Translations under genes and position numbers: made by a program
The notes under the pieces: model-generated
Database searches by the model: none
What the model saw: the letters and a program-made list of their open reading frames with translations, nothing else
Told to the model about the DNA's origin: nothing
In this document: positions 17,626 to 27,514 of the stretch, one piece after another
How positions within the stretch are numbered: position 1 is the first letter of the stretch
Layout of the letters: every line of letters begins with the position of its first letter
Assembly (NCBI RefSeq): GCF_004337475.1
Contig: NZ_SJZJ01000012.1
Span: forward strand, 16,565 to 80,564
Reading direction: 5' to 3'
Source of the DNA: Nocardioides jejuensis
GTDB lineage: Bacteria; Actinomycetota; Actinomycetes; Propionibacteriales; Nocardioidaceae
Length of the DNA: 64,000 nt

Positions 17626-18612
17626 TCAGAAGCCGAGCTTGCGGAGCTGACGCGGGTCGCGCTGCCAGTCCTTGGCGACCTTCACGTGCAGGTCGAGGTA
17701 GACCGGGGTGCCGAGCATCGCCGAGATGCCCTTGCGCGCCTGCGTGCCGACCTCGCGAAGGCGCGAGCCCTTGTGGCCGATGATGATGCCCTTCTGGCTG
17801 TCGCGCTCGACGTACAGGTTGGCGTGGATGTCGAGCAGCGGCTTGTCGGCCGGGCGCCCCTCGCGGAGGTTCATCTCCTCGATGACGACGGCGATCGAGT
17901 GCGGCAGCTCGTCGTGCACACCCTCGAGCGCGGCCTCACGGATCAGCTCCGCGGCGATCGCCTGCTCGGGGGCATCGGTCAGCTCGCCGTCCGGGTAGAG
18001 CTGCGGGCCCTCCGGCATCAGGCCGATCAGCAGGTCGGCGAGCAGGTCGACCTGGCTGTCACCGACCGCGGAGACCGGGACGATCTCCGCCCACTCGGTG
18101 CCGGTCTTCTCGCCCAGCTCGACGATCGAGAGCAGGTGCGCCGCGAGCTGCTCGGGCGTGGCCTTGTCGGTCTTCGTGGCGATCGCGATCTTGATCGTGC
18201 GACGGACCTTGGCCAGCTCGTTGACGATGAAGGTGTCACCGGGGCCGATCTTCTCGTCGGCCGGGAAGCAGACGGCGACCACGTCGACCTCGGACCAGGT
18301 CGTCATGACCAGGTCGTTGAGGCGCTCGCCGAGGAGCGTGCGCGGGCGATGCAGACCCGGGGTGTCAACGAGGATCAGCTGGGCGTCGTCGCGGTGCACG
18401 ATGCCCTTCACGACCGTGCGGGTGGTCTGCGGCTTGTTGGAGGTGATGACCACCTTCGAGCCGACCAGGGCGTTGGTCAGCGTCGACTTGCCGGCGTTCG
18501 GGCGGCCGACGAAGCAGGCGAAGCCGCTGCGGTAGCCCTCCGCGTGCTGGCCGTGGATCGGGCCCGCCGGAGCGACACCCTTGATGTCGAAGTCGCGGTC
18601 GTGCTCGCTCAT
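17626..18612 (-). CDS. era: GTPase Era
   Basis: A 328-residue Ras-like GTPase that binds 16S rRNA and assists 30S maturation. G1 is GRPNAGKST (residues 37-45), G3 is DTPGLHRP, G4 is TKTD. The C-terminal KH RNA-binding domain includes KGIIIGHKGSRLREVG. The N-terminal ~28 residues before the G domain are an extension common in actinobacteria. Its start overlaps the stop of the siderophore-interacting-protein gene by 4 bases, so it is the last gene of a minus-strand operon. In many actinobacteria era directly follows the cytidine-deaminase-like gene; here three genes intervene. Confidence 0.95.
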   Translation of the reverse strand: MSEHDRDFDIKGVAPAGPIHGQHAEGYRSGFACFVGRPNAGKSTLTNALVGSKVVITSNKPQTTRTVVKGIVHRDDAQLILVDTPGLHRPRTLLGERLNDLVMTTWSEVDVVAVCFPADEKIGPGDTFIVNELAKVRRTIKIAIATKTDKATPEQLAAHLLSIVELGEKTGTEWAEIVPVSAVGDSQVDLLADLLIGLMPEGPQLYPDGELTDAPEQAIAAELIREAALEGVHDELPHSIAVVIEEMNLREGRPADKPLLDIHANLYVERDSQKGIIIGHKGSRLREVGTQARKGISAMLGTPVYLDLHVKVAKDWQRDPRQLRKLGF

Positions 18613-19397
18613 GCCTGCTCCTCAGCAGCGGTGCGGGCTGCGTCGTACGCCGCCCAGATCTCGTCGTCGGTCTTGCCCTGCGCCTTGCCCTCACGCCAGA
18701 TCGGGCCGGGGTCGATCGCGCGGGGCTGGCGCTGGTGCCCACCGCCGCGCCAGTAGCCCATCACGTCGTAGGCACTCGTGGGGAGCTTCACCTCGCGCAT
18801 CAGGTGCTTGCGGATCGCCCGCATCTGCGCGGACTCGCCCGCCATCCAGAAGTAGCCCTCACCTTCGGGCCACTCGATGCCCTCGACGATCGCCGCCGTC
18901 GCGGTCTCGGCGTCGTGCGGGACCGGCACCCAGGTCAGTGCCTCGGCAGCGACGTAGTCGGTGAGCGGCGCGTCAGGGATCTCGACCCAGGCGGTCACCG
19001 GCACGGAGACCGTCTCGATGGTGCGGGCGATCGCGGGCAGCGCGGTCAGGTCACCGACCAGCAGCAGCCACTGCGCGGAGTCCGGCATGTCGAAGCTGCC
19101 CTTGGGGGCGCTGATGGTGACGACGTCACCGACGCAGTCGCCGGCCGCCCACTCGGTCACCAGGCCGTGGTCGTGGACCACGATGTCGAGGGTGAGCTCG
19201 CCCGCCGTCCACGAACGCACGGTGTAGTAGCGCGTCTGGAACTGGCCGGGCACGGTCAGAGCGACCCACTCGTCCGGCATGCCGGTGCTCTCGAAACCCT
19301 CGAGGCCCGAGCCGCCGAGCACGATCCGCACGAAGTGGTCGGAGAGCTGCTCCCGCCTCAGGACGGTCGCGGGATACTGCGCTGCTCGGGTGCTCAC
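18609..19397 (-). CDS. Siderophore-interacting protein (FAD-dependent ferric reductase, ViuB type)
   Basis: A 262-residue protein of the siderophore-interacting (SIP) family, which reduces ferric siderophores in the cytoplasm with flavin and NAD(P)H. The N-terminal FAD-binding barrel contains TRYYTVRSWTAGELTLDIVVHDHG, the RxYTxR FAD motif variant and its partner strand. The C-terminal NAD(P)H-like domain contains LLVGDLTALPAIARTIE, and the family segment FWMAGESAQMRAIRKHL follows. The last residues GYWRGGGHQ are also typical. No siderophore synthesis or uptake genes are near. It lies between tmsB and era, with a 4-base overlap to era. Confidence 0.88.
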   Translation of the reverse strand: MSTRAAQYPATVLRREQLSDHFVRIVLGGSGLEGFESTGMPDEWVALTVPGQFQTRYYTVRSWTAGELTLDIVVHDHGLVTEWAAGDCVGDVVTISAPKGSFDMPDSAQWLLLVGDLTALPAIARTIETVSVPVTAWVEIPDAPLTDYVAAEALTWVPVPHDAETATAAIVEGIEWPEGEGYFWMAGESAQMRAIRKHLMREVKLPTSAYDVMGYWRGGGHQRQPRAIDPGPIWREGKAQGKTDDEIWAAYDAARTAAEEQA

Positions 19398-19422
19398 CGA
19401 CCAAGGCTAGCGGCGAGCGCGG

Positions 19423-20703
19423 TCACGCCCCGAATGCGTGCCTCATCGGGTAGCTGGTCTGGCCGTCGACCGTCTTCGTGGCGAGGACGTGGTGCAGCTG
19501 GATCTCGTTGCGCTCGAACCCGATCCGCGACCCGGCCATGTAGAGCCCCCACACCCGCGCCGTGCCGAGGCCAACCTCGGCGACGCACTCGTCCCAGTGC
19601 TCCACGAGGTTGCGGCTCCAGCCGGCCAGGGTGAGCGCGTAGTGGCGCCGGATGTTCTCGTGGTGCTGCACCTCGAGGCCGGCGTCCTCCACGGCGGTGA
19701 CGATCGTGCCGGAGCCGATCAGCTCGCCGTCAGGAAAGACGTAGCGGTCGATGAACGCCCCCGCCCGACCGCTGCCCCGGTTGTCGGCACGCGTGATGCA
19801 GTGGTTGAGGAAGCGCCCGTCGGGCTTGAGCCGGTCAGCCACGAACCCGAAGTACGCCGGGTAGTTGGCCAGCCCGATGTGCTCGGTCAGGCCGATCGAG
19901 CTGATCGCGTCGAAGCCGGTCTCCTCGACGTGGCGGTAGTCGAGGTGGCGCACCTCGGCGTACCGGTCGAGGTGCTCCTCCTTGATCGCCCGCTGGGCCC
20001 ACGACGCCTGCTCGCGCGAGAGCGTGACGCCGAGCGCGTGGACGCCGTACTCCCGGGCTGCGAAGCGGACCATCCCGCCCCAGCCGCAGCCGAGGTCGAG
20101 GAGCCGCTGCCCGGCACGCAGGTCGAGCTTGCGGCAGATCAGGTCGTACTTCGCCTCCTGCGCCTCCTCGAGCGTCGCGGCGGGCCCCGGGAAGACCGCG
20201 CAGGTGTAGGTCATCGACGGCCCGAGCACCAGCTCGTAGAACCGGTTGGAGACGTCGTAGTGGTGGTGGATCGCGTCGGCGTCGCGCTCCTCCGTGTGCC
20301 GCAGGAACCAGCGCAGCCCTTCGAGCTTGTGCCGCCAGGCCGGCAGGTGCTCCTCCGGGGGCGGCTTGGGCGGCACGAAGTGGGACACGCCCAGCTCGGC
20401 CATCAGCTTCACGATCTCGACCGGCCCGGGTCGCGCGACGTCGGTGTTGCCCGCGATCAGCGACAGCATCGGGTGGGGATCGCCGGCGTGCGTGCCGTGG
20501 ACGACCAGGTCTCCACTCACGTAGGCCCGCGCCAGACCGAGGTCACCCGGCGCCGTCAGCAGGTACGCCAGTCCACGGGGCGAGGTCACCTCCAGCGTGT
20601 ACGGGCACGACGTGTCGCCGGCCTCGCTGCCGTCGTACGCGGCCAGGCGGACCGGCAGACCGCCGTCGAAGAATCCGTCGAGCACCTCGGCGATCCTGGT
20701 CAT
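19423..20703 (-). CDS. tmsB: Fatty-acid 10-methylene/methyl transferase TmsB-like (CFA-synthase family)
   Basis: A 426-residue member of the cyclopropane-fatty-acyl-phospholipid synthase family. HHYDVSN (residues 147-153) and the SAM-binding loop LLDLGCGWGG (201-210) are present, followed by GVTLSREQ. Together with the adjacent flavoprotein it matches the tmsB-tmsA pair that makes tuberculostearic (10-methylstearic) acid: this enzyme adds a SAM-derived methylene group to the double bond of oleoyl phospholipids, and TmsA reduces it. Two bases separate the genes. Plain cyclopropane synthesis is the alternative, but the TmsA partner argues against it. Branched 10-methyl lipids are typical of Nocardioides and relatives. 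Confidence 0.82.
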   Translation of the reverse strand: MTRIAEVLDGFFDGGLPVRLAAYDGSEAGDTSCPYTLEVTSPRGLAYLLTAPGDLGLARAYVSGDLVVHGTHAGDPHPMLSLIAGNTDVARPGPVEIVKLMAELGVSHFVPPKPPPEEHLPAWRHKLEGLRWFLRHTEERDADAIHHHYDVSNRFYELVLGPSMTYTCAVFPGPAATLEEAQEAKYDLICRKLDLRAGQRLLDLGCGWGGMVRFAAREYGVHALGVTLSREQASWAQRAIKEEHLDRYAEVRHLDYRHVEETGFDAISSIGLTEHIGLANYPAYFGFVADRLKPDGRFLNHCITRADNRGSGRAGAFIDRYVFPDGELIGSGTIVTAVEDAGLEVQHHENIRRHYALTLAGWSRNLVEHWDECVAEVGLGTARVWGLYMAGSRIGFERNEIQLHHVLATKTVDGQTSYPMRHAFGA

Positions 20704-20705
20704 GG

Positions 20706-22088
20706 CTACCTCCTGTGCACTGCCTTGTCGTAGAGCGACGTCAGCCGCCCGTCGGGGTCGTACTGCTGCTTCACGGCCCTGAGGTTGTCCCCGTTGTAGA
20801 GCCGGTCGAAATCCTCCGGCGAGTAGAAGGCCTCGCTGTAGAGCGACTTGTGGCCGCCGAGCTCGCTCACCTTCGCCTCGATCGCGCGGTTGGTCGGCCC
20901 GTCCTCGGCACCGTCGCCGACGCGCACCGTGCCCCAGAAGCCGACGTTGACGTAGGTCGTCCCTGCCTCGAGCGGGTACGACGACCAGGGCCTCGCGCCC
21001 GGGGCGGCCTCACGGCTGACCCGGAGCGGGCAGAGCCAGAGCGGGCGCATCCCCACCTCCGCGTCGAACCAGGTGAGGAACTCGCCCAGCCGGTCCAGCG
21101 GCACCTCGACGTCCTGCACGACGCGCTCGGCAGCGGGCCGGCCGGCGCGCTGGTCCAAGCGGCGCGAGATGTCGAAGCGCTGGTCGAGCCCGAGCAGCCG
21201 GTGATAGACGTCCGAACGCCGCAGCCGGCGCGGCCAGACCGCCCGGACCACCGGATGCTGCGCCCCGAACGCCTGGCTGCACCAGAACCAGTCGGTGTCC
21301 CAGCGCCACAGGTAGTCGTGCATGGTCAGGACGTCGGTCTCGCGCTGCTGGAGCGACCGGTAGAAGACGTGGCCGCCGGTGTAGTCAGACGGCCACTGGT
21401 CGCCGGGCTCGTCGGTCCAGTGCGCCAGCGTCAGCACGAGGTCGTCCGGCGCGAAGGCGACACCGTCCATGGCGTCCACCTGCTCGCCGTCCCACTCCCC
21501 TGTCTCGGTGACCTCGGCGATCGCCTTCTCGAGGACGCCGACGTCGGAGAACCGCAGGTGCCGCAGTCGTGCGTACGCCGGGGCAGGCGCGAGCGCGATG
21601 CGCAGGCGGGTGGCGTAGCCGAGCGAGCCGTAGGAGTTGGGGAACGCATCGAACAGCGGCTCCCCCGGCATCACCGTGACGATCTCGCCGCCACCGGTCA
21701 GGACGTCCATCGCCAGCACGCTCTCGTGCGGGAGGCCGAGCCGGAAGCTGGTCGCCTCGATCCCGAGGCCGGTCACCGCGCCACCGAGCGTGATCGTGCG
21801 GAGCTGCGGCACGACGTACGGCACCAGGCCGTGCGGCAGCGTCGCCGCCACGAGGTGCTCGTAGGTGCACATGCCCTGCACCTCGGCCGTGCGTCCCCGC
21901 ACGTCGACCTCGATGACGCCGTCGAGGCCGGACACGTCCAGCCCCGTCGCGACCTGCTCACGCGGCCGGAAGAGGTTGGAGGTCTTCTTGCGCAGGCGGA
22001 CGGTGTCGCCGGGCGGGATCGCGGCGTACGACGTCAGCAGCCGTGCCACGCCCTCCCGGTGCTGCTGCCAGCCGACCGGAGTGGACAC
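20706..22088 (-). CDS. tmsA: FAD-binding reductase TmsA-like of 10-methyl fatty acid synthesis
   Basis: A 460-residue flavoprotein with an N-terminal FAD-binding_4 (PCMH-type) domain: [15 protein letters not shown], then [44 protein letters not shown], of which the [13 protein letters not shown] stretch binds FAD. The C-terminal half resembles the substrate domain of DIMINUTO/DHCR24-like reductases ([19 protein letters not shown]). The protein should reduce the 10-methylene intermediate made by TmsB to the 10-methyl branch. It is the first gene of the inserted tmsA-tmsB block and is 47 bases downstream of the cytidine-deaminase-like gene. Confidence 0.82.
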   Translation of the reverse strand: MSTPVGWQQHREGVARLLTSYAAIPPGDTVRLRKKTSNLFRPREQVATGLDVSGLDGVIEVDVRGRTAEVQGMCTYEHLVAATLPHGLVPYVVPQLRTITLGGAVTGLGIEATSFRLGLPHESVLAMDVLTGGGEIVTVMPGEPLFDAFPNSYGSLGYATRLRIALAPAPAYARLRHLRFSDVGVLEKAIAEVTETGEWDGEQVDAMDGVAFAPDDLVLTLAHWTDEPGDQWPSDYTGGHVFYRSLQQRETDVLTMHDYLWRWDTDWFWCSQAFGAQHPVVRAVWPRRLRRSDVYHRLLGLDQRFDISRRLDQRAGRPAAERVVQDVEVPLDRLGEFLTWFDAEVGMRPLWLCPLRVSREAAPGARPWSSYPLEAGTTYVNVGFWGTVRVGDGAEDGPTNRAIEAKVSELGGHKSLYSEAFYSPEDFDRLYNGDNLRAVKQQYDPDGRLTSLYDKAVHRR

Positions 22089-22135
22089 ATTCCGACGCTA
22101 GCGCGGCACTCCAGAGAGCGTCACTCGCCGGAAAG

Positions 22136-22462
22136 TCAGCGGAGCTTGCCGGCCGGGTCGGCGAGGTGGATGACGACAGTGTCGCCGGCGAAGTCGGCGA
22201 CCGCGGCCGCGTCGGGCTCGGTCAGCGCCTCGGCGTCGCCGAGCAGCACGAGCGCCTCGAGGCCCCGCGAACCGGAGGCGACCGCCATGCCGATGCAGAC
22301 CTGTACCGCGCTGAGCTGGAGGCTCGGCAGGTCGACCGTGGCGGCGGCGTACGTGCGGCCGTCGCTGTCGCGGACGGCAGCTCCCTCGGCGGCACGGGTG
22401 CGGGCGCGCGTCGCGCGGGCGAGCACGACGAGCTTGTTGTCCTCGGCGGTCAGGTCAGCCAT
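22136..22462 (-). CDS. Cytidine-deaminase-fold protein lacking catalytic residues
   Basis: This 108-residue protein occupies the place of the cytidine-deaminase-like gene found between corC and era in actinobacteria. The family's start [37 protein letters not shown] is recognisable (residues ~30-66 in part), but the zinc/catalytic Cys-Ala-Glu after NVE is missing and there is no PCxxC motif later. The chain is also shorter than active enzymes (about 130). It is therefore unlikely to deaminate cytidine and may have a structural or regulatory role. It ends six bases... to the downstream side of corC on the same strand and is probably co-transcribed. Confidence 0.7.
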   Translation of the reverse strand: MADLTAEDNKLVVLARATRARTRAAEGAAVRDSDGRTYAAATVDLPSLQLSAVQVCIGMAVASGSRGLEALVLLGDAEALTEPDAAAVADFAGDTVVIHLADPAGKLR

Positions 22463-22467
22463 GCGGG

Positions 22468-23784
22468 TCAGGCTACCGATCCGGGATCTGCGTCCTCGTC
22501 GGGTGTCCCCTCGGAATCGGCCAGGCGGCTGATCACGACGGTGTCGACACGCTTGCGGCGACCGCTCGCCGCCACTGCCTCGAAGCGCAGACCACCGACC
22601 TCGACTGCGGACCCCGGGATCGGTACGACGCCCATGAACTTCGCCATCAGGCCACCCACCGAGTCGACGTCATCGTCGGAGATGTCGACGTCCGGGAAGA
22701 GCTCGTCCAGGTCGTCGACGGGATACCGCGAGGAGACCTTCACCGAGCCGTCGTCGAGGTGCGCGACCTCGACCTCGGCGGCGTCGTACTCGTCGGTGAT
22801 CTCGCCGACGATCTCCTCCAGGACGTCCTCGATGGTGACGATGCCTGCGGTGCCGCCGTACTCGTCGACGACGATCGCCATGTGCTGGCGGCGGGCCTGC
22901 ATCTCCTTCAGGAGCGCGTCGGCGGGCAGGCTGTCGGGCACCCAGTGCACCGGCCGCAGCAGGGTGTCGATGCGCTGGGTCGTCTCGGAGTCGGCGTCGT
23001 CGAAGACGCGTCGCGAGACGTCCTTGAGGTAGGCCAGACCGACGACGTCGTCGAGGTTCTCGCCGATCACCGGCAGGCGGGAGTAGCCGCTGCGGAGGAA
23101 GAGCGACATCGTCTGGCGGAGGTTCTTGTGGCGCTCGACGAAGACGACGTCGTTGCGCGGCACCATCACCTCGCGCACGGTGGTGTCGCCGAGCTCGAAG
23201 ACGTTGTGCACCATCTGGCGCTCGCCCTCTTCGATCACGCTCGAGGCGCTGGCCAGGTCGACCAGCTCACGCAGCTCGGTCTCGCTGGCGAACGGGCCTT
23301 CGCGGAAACCCTTGCCGGGCGTGATCGCGTTGCCGAGCAGGATCAGCAGCCGCGGGAGCGGGCCGAGCAGCGGCGTCAGCGTGAGGAGCACGGGGGCCGC
23401 GGCCAGCGCGATCGGCTCCGAGTGCTGGCGGCCGAGCGTGCGCGGCGCGACGCCGATGACGACGTACGACACCACGACCATCGCTGCGGTCGCGAGCAGC
23501 GTCGCCTGCCACCAGACGGTGATGTGGTCGAGCGCGAGGTGGGCGACCATGACGATCGCCGCGACCTCGGCGGCGATGCGCAGCAGCAGGACGCTGTTGA
23601 GGTAGCGCGGTGGGTCCTCGAGCAGGCGGACCAGCGTGCCCGCGCCGGCACGCCCCTCGTCCTCGATCTCCTCCGCACGGGCGCGCGAGAAGGAGATGAG
23701 GGCCGCGTCGACGGCCGACAGCAGTCCGGCGACCGCGGTCAGCGCGACCGCGGCGACGAGCAGCCAGAGATCCGCAGGCTCCAT
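22468..23784 (-). CDS. CorC/HlyC-type hemolysin family protein (CNNM-CBS-CorC_HlyC domains)
   Basis: A 438-residue membrane protein. The DUF21/CNNM domain with about four helices covers residues 5-165. A pair of CBS domains spans about 200-330 ([44 protein letters not shown]). The C-terminal CorC_HlyC domain follows ([17 protein letters not shown]). Family members are implicated in magnesium and cobalt transport rather than haemolysis. It starts five bases after the ybeY stop and belongs to the conserved phoH-ybeY-corC-cdd-era order. The acidic C-terminal tail is variable. Confidence 0.88.
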   Translation of the reverse strand: MEPADLWLLVAAVALTAVAGLLSAVDAALISFSRARAEEIEDEGRAGAGTLVRLLEDPPRYLNSVLLLRIAAEVAAIVMVAHLALDHITVWWQATLLATAAMVVVSYVVIGVAPRTLGRQHSEPIALAAAPVLLTLTPLLGPLPRLLILLGNAITPGKGFREGPFASETELRELVDLASASSVIEEGERQMVHNVFELGDTTVREVMVPRNDVVFVERHKNLRQTMSLFLRSGYSRLPVIGENLDDVVGLAYLKDVSRRVFDDADSETTQRIDTLLRPVHWVPDSLPADALLKEMQARRQHMAIVVDEYGGTAGIVTIEDVLEEIVGEITDEYDAAEVEVAHLDDGSVKVSSRYPVDDLDELFPDVDISDDDVDSVGGLMAKFMGVVPIPGSAVEVGGLRFEAVAASGRRKRVDTVVISRLADSEGTPDEDADPGSVA

Positions 23785-23788
23785 CGGG

Positions 23789-24252
23789 TCAGCCCGCGCG
23801 GAACTCGGCGAGGAGCTGGTCCTGCAACCCGAACATGACCCGGTGCTCCTCCGGCTCGGCGTGGTCGTAGCCGAGCAGGTGGAGGATGCCGTGGACCGTC
23901 AGCAGCTGGAGCTCGGCCTCCGTGGAGTAGCCCGCGTCACCGGCGTCGCGACGCTCGGTCGCCTGGCGCTCGGCGACGACCGGGCAGAGCACGAGGTCGC
24001 CCAGGACGCCCTCCTCGGGCTCCTCGTTGACCTTGCCGGGGCGCAGCTCGTCCATCGGGAAGGCGAGCACGTCGGTCGGGCCCTCCTTCTCCATCCACTT
24101 CTCGTTGAGCTCGGCGATCGTCGGCTCGTCGACGGCCTTGATGCAGAGCTCGGCGAGGGGGTGGACGCGCATCCGGTCCAGCACGAACCGGGCAAGCCTC
24201 GAGGTGGCCTGCACGTCCAGCGGCAGGCCCGACTCGTTGAGCACCTCGATGG

Positions 24253-24256
<4 letters not shown>
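23789..24256 (-). CDS. ybeY: Endoribonuclease YbeY (rRNA maturation)
   Basis: A 155-residue metalloprotease-fold RNase needed for 16S rRNA 3'-end maturation and ribosome quality control. The zinc-binding signature HGILHLLGYDH provides His122, His126 and His132. The family segment TDVLAFPMDE and LGDLVLCP precede it. The start overlaps the phoH stop by 4 bases (ATGA-type coupling), so the two are translated together. Confidence 0.95.
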
Positions 24257-25329
<1,073 letters not shown>

Positions 25330-25382
25330 GGGTGCAGCAAGTCTATCCGCGTCACCCGCGCTGGCGGGGCCGGGCGTGGGAG

Positions 25383-25742
25383 TCAGCCCGGGGGCCACTG
25401 CAGGTTGCGGCCGCCCAGCAGGTGCAGGTGCACGTGGAAGACCGTCTGGCCCGCGTCCGCACCGGTGTTGAAGACCAGGCGGTAGCCGGTCTCGAGACCT
25501 TCCTTCTCCGCGACGTCGCGGGCGGTGGTGATCAGGTCCGCGGCCATCGTCGGCGCCCAGTGCGCGACCTCGGCCGCGTTGGCGTAGTGGTCCTTCGGCA
25601 CGACGAGTACGTGCGTCGGCGCCTGCGGGTTGAGGTCGCGGAAGGCGACGGAGTGCTCGGAGGCGTGGACGATCTCCGCCGGGATGTCGCCGGCGACGAT
25701 CTTGCAGAACAGACAGTCCGGGTCAGGCATCGGTGCGTTCAT
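25383..25742 (-). CDS. HIT family nucleotide-binding protein
   Basis: A 119-residue histidine-triad protein, probably a nucleoside phosphoramidase or related nucleotide hydrolase. The triad reads H103-V-H105-L-H107, and CLFCKIVAGDIPAE (residues 10-23) is the usual N-terminal zinc-linked Cys pair. ATG 25742 is preceded by TAGGCT (complement of 25750-25755) at 7 bases, the leaderless pattern; ATG 25730 is an alternative. It is upstream of phoH on the same strand (53-bp gap), a common actinobacterial neighbour. Confidence 0.92.
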   Translation of the reverse strand: MNAPMPDPDCLFCKIVAGDIPAEIVHASEHSVAFRDLNPQAPTHVLVVPKDHYANAAEVAHWAPTMAADLITTARDVAEKEGLETGYRLVFNTGADAGQTVFHVHLHLLGGRNLQWPPG

Positions 25743-25829
25743 GACGCCCAGCCTAGGACCCTCAGGGGATGAGGTGTGTCGCCGTGTAAACCCCCCGGCC
25801 GCGGTGCGCGTGGGACTAGCGTGACCATC

Positions 25830-26369
25830 GTGGACCCGGACCCGCTCGCGCTGGCGTCGTTGACGGCCGACGAGGCCGTCTCCGAGCTGTACGCCGCCCA
25901 CTGGCGCCGCCTCGTGCGGCTCTCGGTGCTCCTCGTCCACGACCAGGGCCTCGCCGAGGAGATCACCCAGGACGCGTTCGTCGCGCTGCACGGGCGGTGG
26001 TCCCGCCTCCGGTCCCCCGAGTCGGCGCTCGCCTACCTCCGGCAGACGGTGGTCAACCGCTCGCGGTCGGCACTGCGCCACCGCAAGGTCGTCGACCGGC
26101 ACGCAGCGCGGGAACGTCTGCCGGAGCCCGCTCCCGGCGCCGACGACGGAGTCAGTGCCGACGTACGCCGTGCGGAGGTGCTGGCCGCCCTGCACGCACT
26201 CCCCCGGCGCCAGCGCGAGGTGCTCGCGCTGCGCTACTACCTGGACCTCTCCGAAGCCGACATCGCCGCAACGCTCGGCATCAGCCAGGGCGCCGTCAAG
26301 AGCCACGCGTCCCGTGGCTCCGCCACACTCCGCACGCACCTCGCTCCGCACCTGGAGGACCTCCGATGA
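25830..26369 (+). CDS. RNA polymerase sigma factor, ECF type (SigE-like)
   Basis: A 179-residue ECF sigma factor with region 2 (LYAAHWRRLVRLSVLLVHDQGLAEEITQDAFVALHGRW in family form, residues ~18-55) and region 4 (LPRRQREVLALRYYLDLSEADIAATLGISQGAVKSHASRG, about 130-168). GTG 25830 is chosen because TAGCGT (25817-25822) lies exactly 7 bases upstream; GTG 25821 is in frame but would overlap that hexamer. The stop overlaps the next gene's ATG (ATGA), which encodes a membrane-anchored protein and is the likely regulatory partner. Confidence 0.88.
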   Translation: MDPDPLALASLTADEAVSELYAAHWRRLVRLSVLLVHDQGLAEEITQDAFVALHGRWSRLRSPESALAYLRQTVVNRSRSALRHRKVVDRHAARERLPEPAPGADDGVSADVRRAEVLAALHALPRRQREVLALRYYLDLSEADIAATLGISQGAVKSHASRGSATLRTHLAPHLEDLR

Positions 26370-27442
26370 ACCACGACGAAACCCTCGCGCGGCTCATCCG
26401 CGAGGCCGCCGACCAGGTGCAGCCCACCCACGCCCTCGACGCGATCCGCCGCCGGACCGTCACCGCCCCGAAGGAGAGCGCCATGTCCATCGCCCGCACC
26501 TGGATCCTCGGAGGCCTCGGCGGCGCCGTCGCCACCGCGGCCGTCATCGGTGGCGTCTACTTCGTGACGACCAACGGCAACGACGACGGCACCCCCGGGC
26601 CGCTGAGCTCGCCGACGCAGTCGGTGACACCGGCACCGTCGGAGACGCCGTCAGCCACCGTCACGCCGCCGGCCTCGCAGGCGTTCACCGTCCCGGTCTA
26701 CTGGCCGGGCCAGACGCCGGCGGGGATGCGGCTGTTCCGCGAGTTCACGCACGCCGAGGGCGAGACCAAGCTCGAGGCTGCCATCAAGACGGCCGTGCTC
26801 GAGGCACCGGACGACCCGGACTACACGGCCCTGTGGCGTACCGCCGGTGCCGCCGACTGCTCCGCCGAGCTGACCGGCGACACCGTGACCATCAACGTCG
26901 ATGCCGAGCCGGACCCGTCCGAGCACGCGCGCCTGCATGACGGCAGCTCCCTCCCGGACGACCAGCGTGCGATCGCGATCGAGCAGCTGATCTACACGGC
27001 CCAGGCGGCTGTCGGCAAGGGCCGGATCCCCGTGCAGTTCCTGCTCGACGGCAAGCACACCGACACCCTCCTCGGCGTTCCCGTGTCGGAGCCGCTGGCC
27101 AACGCGCCCGTGCTCGACACGCTGTCGCACGTGAACCTGTCGACGCCCTCGGAGGGTCAGGTGATCACCGGGGGCACGATCAACGTCACCGGCGTGGCCA
27201 ACTCCTTCGAGGCGAACGTCGTCCTTCGGCTGCAGCGCTACGAGGGCAACTACATCGCCTTCCAGGGACCGGTGACGGCCGAGGGCTGGATGGGCGAGAA
27301 GCTCTTCCCGTTCTCGACATCGATCGACATCTCGAAGGTGACCCCCGGCAAGTACATCCTGATGGCGATGACCGATGACCCGTCGGGCGGCGCCGAGGGC
27401 CCGGGCGCGTTCACGGACACCAAGGTCATCACCATCAAGTGA
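26366..27442 (+). CDS. Membrane-anchored GerMN/Gmad2-domain protein, candidate anti-sigma partner
   Basis: A 358-residue protein. A cytoplasmic N-terminus of ~48 residues (ETLARLIREAADQVQPTHALDAIRRR) is followed by one transmembrane helix (about 52-70) and a Thr/Ser/Pro linker. Outside the membrane lie a GerMN-like domain (about 110-235, FTVPVYWPGQTPAGMRLFREF, ending QFLLDGKHTDTLLG) and a C-terminal Ig-like Gmad2 domain (NLSTPSEGQVITGGTINVTGVANSFEANV in family form). These domains are best known from spore germination proteins but occur widely in non-sporulating actinobacteria. Overlap with the sigma gene and the membrane topology suggest it controls that sigma factor; no classic anti-sigma zinc motif is present. 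Confidence 0.75.
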   Translation: MNHDETLARLIREAADQVQPTHALDAIRRRTVTAPKESAMSIARTWILGGLGGAVATAAVIGGVYFVTTNGNDDGTPGPLSSPTQSVTPAPSETPSATVTPPASQAFTVPVYWPGQTPAGMRLFREFTHAEGETKLEAAIKTAVLEAPDDPDYTALWRTAGAADCSAELTGDTVTINVDAEPDPSEHARLHDGSSLPDDQRAIAIEQLIYTAQAAVGKGRIPVQFLLDGKHTDTLLGVPVSEPLANAPVLDTLSHVNLSTPSEGQVITGGTINVTGVANSFEANVVLRLQRYEGNYIAFQGPVTAEGWMGEKLFPFSTSIDISKVTPGKYILMAMTDDPSGGAEGPGAFTDTKVITIK

Positions 27443-27444
27443 TC

Positions 27445-27485
27445 TGGTGCGTCTGTGGCGCATTGGGTGCGCCACAGACGCACCA
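27445..27485. terminator. Perfect 18-bp hairpin after the Gmad2 gene
   Basis: TGGTGCGTCTGTGGCGCA (27445-27462) and its exact complement (27468-27485) flank the 5-base loop TTGGG. The hairpin begins two bases after the stop codon and ends about 30 bases before the TlpA-like gene. No U-tract follows. The long perfect arms resemble the 48-bp palindromes elsewhere in this window in style but not in sequence. Confidence 0.75.
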
Positions 27486-27514
27486 CACTTGGCGGTGATT
27501 CCCATACTTGGCGC

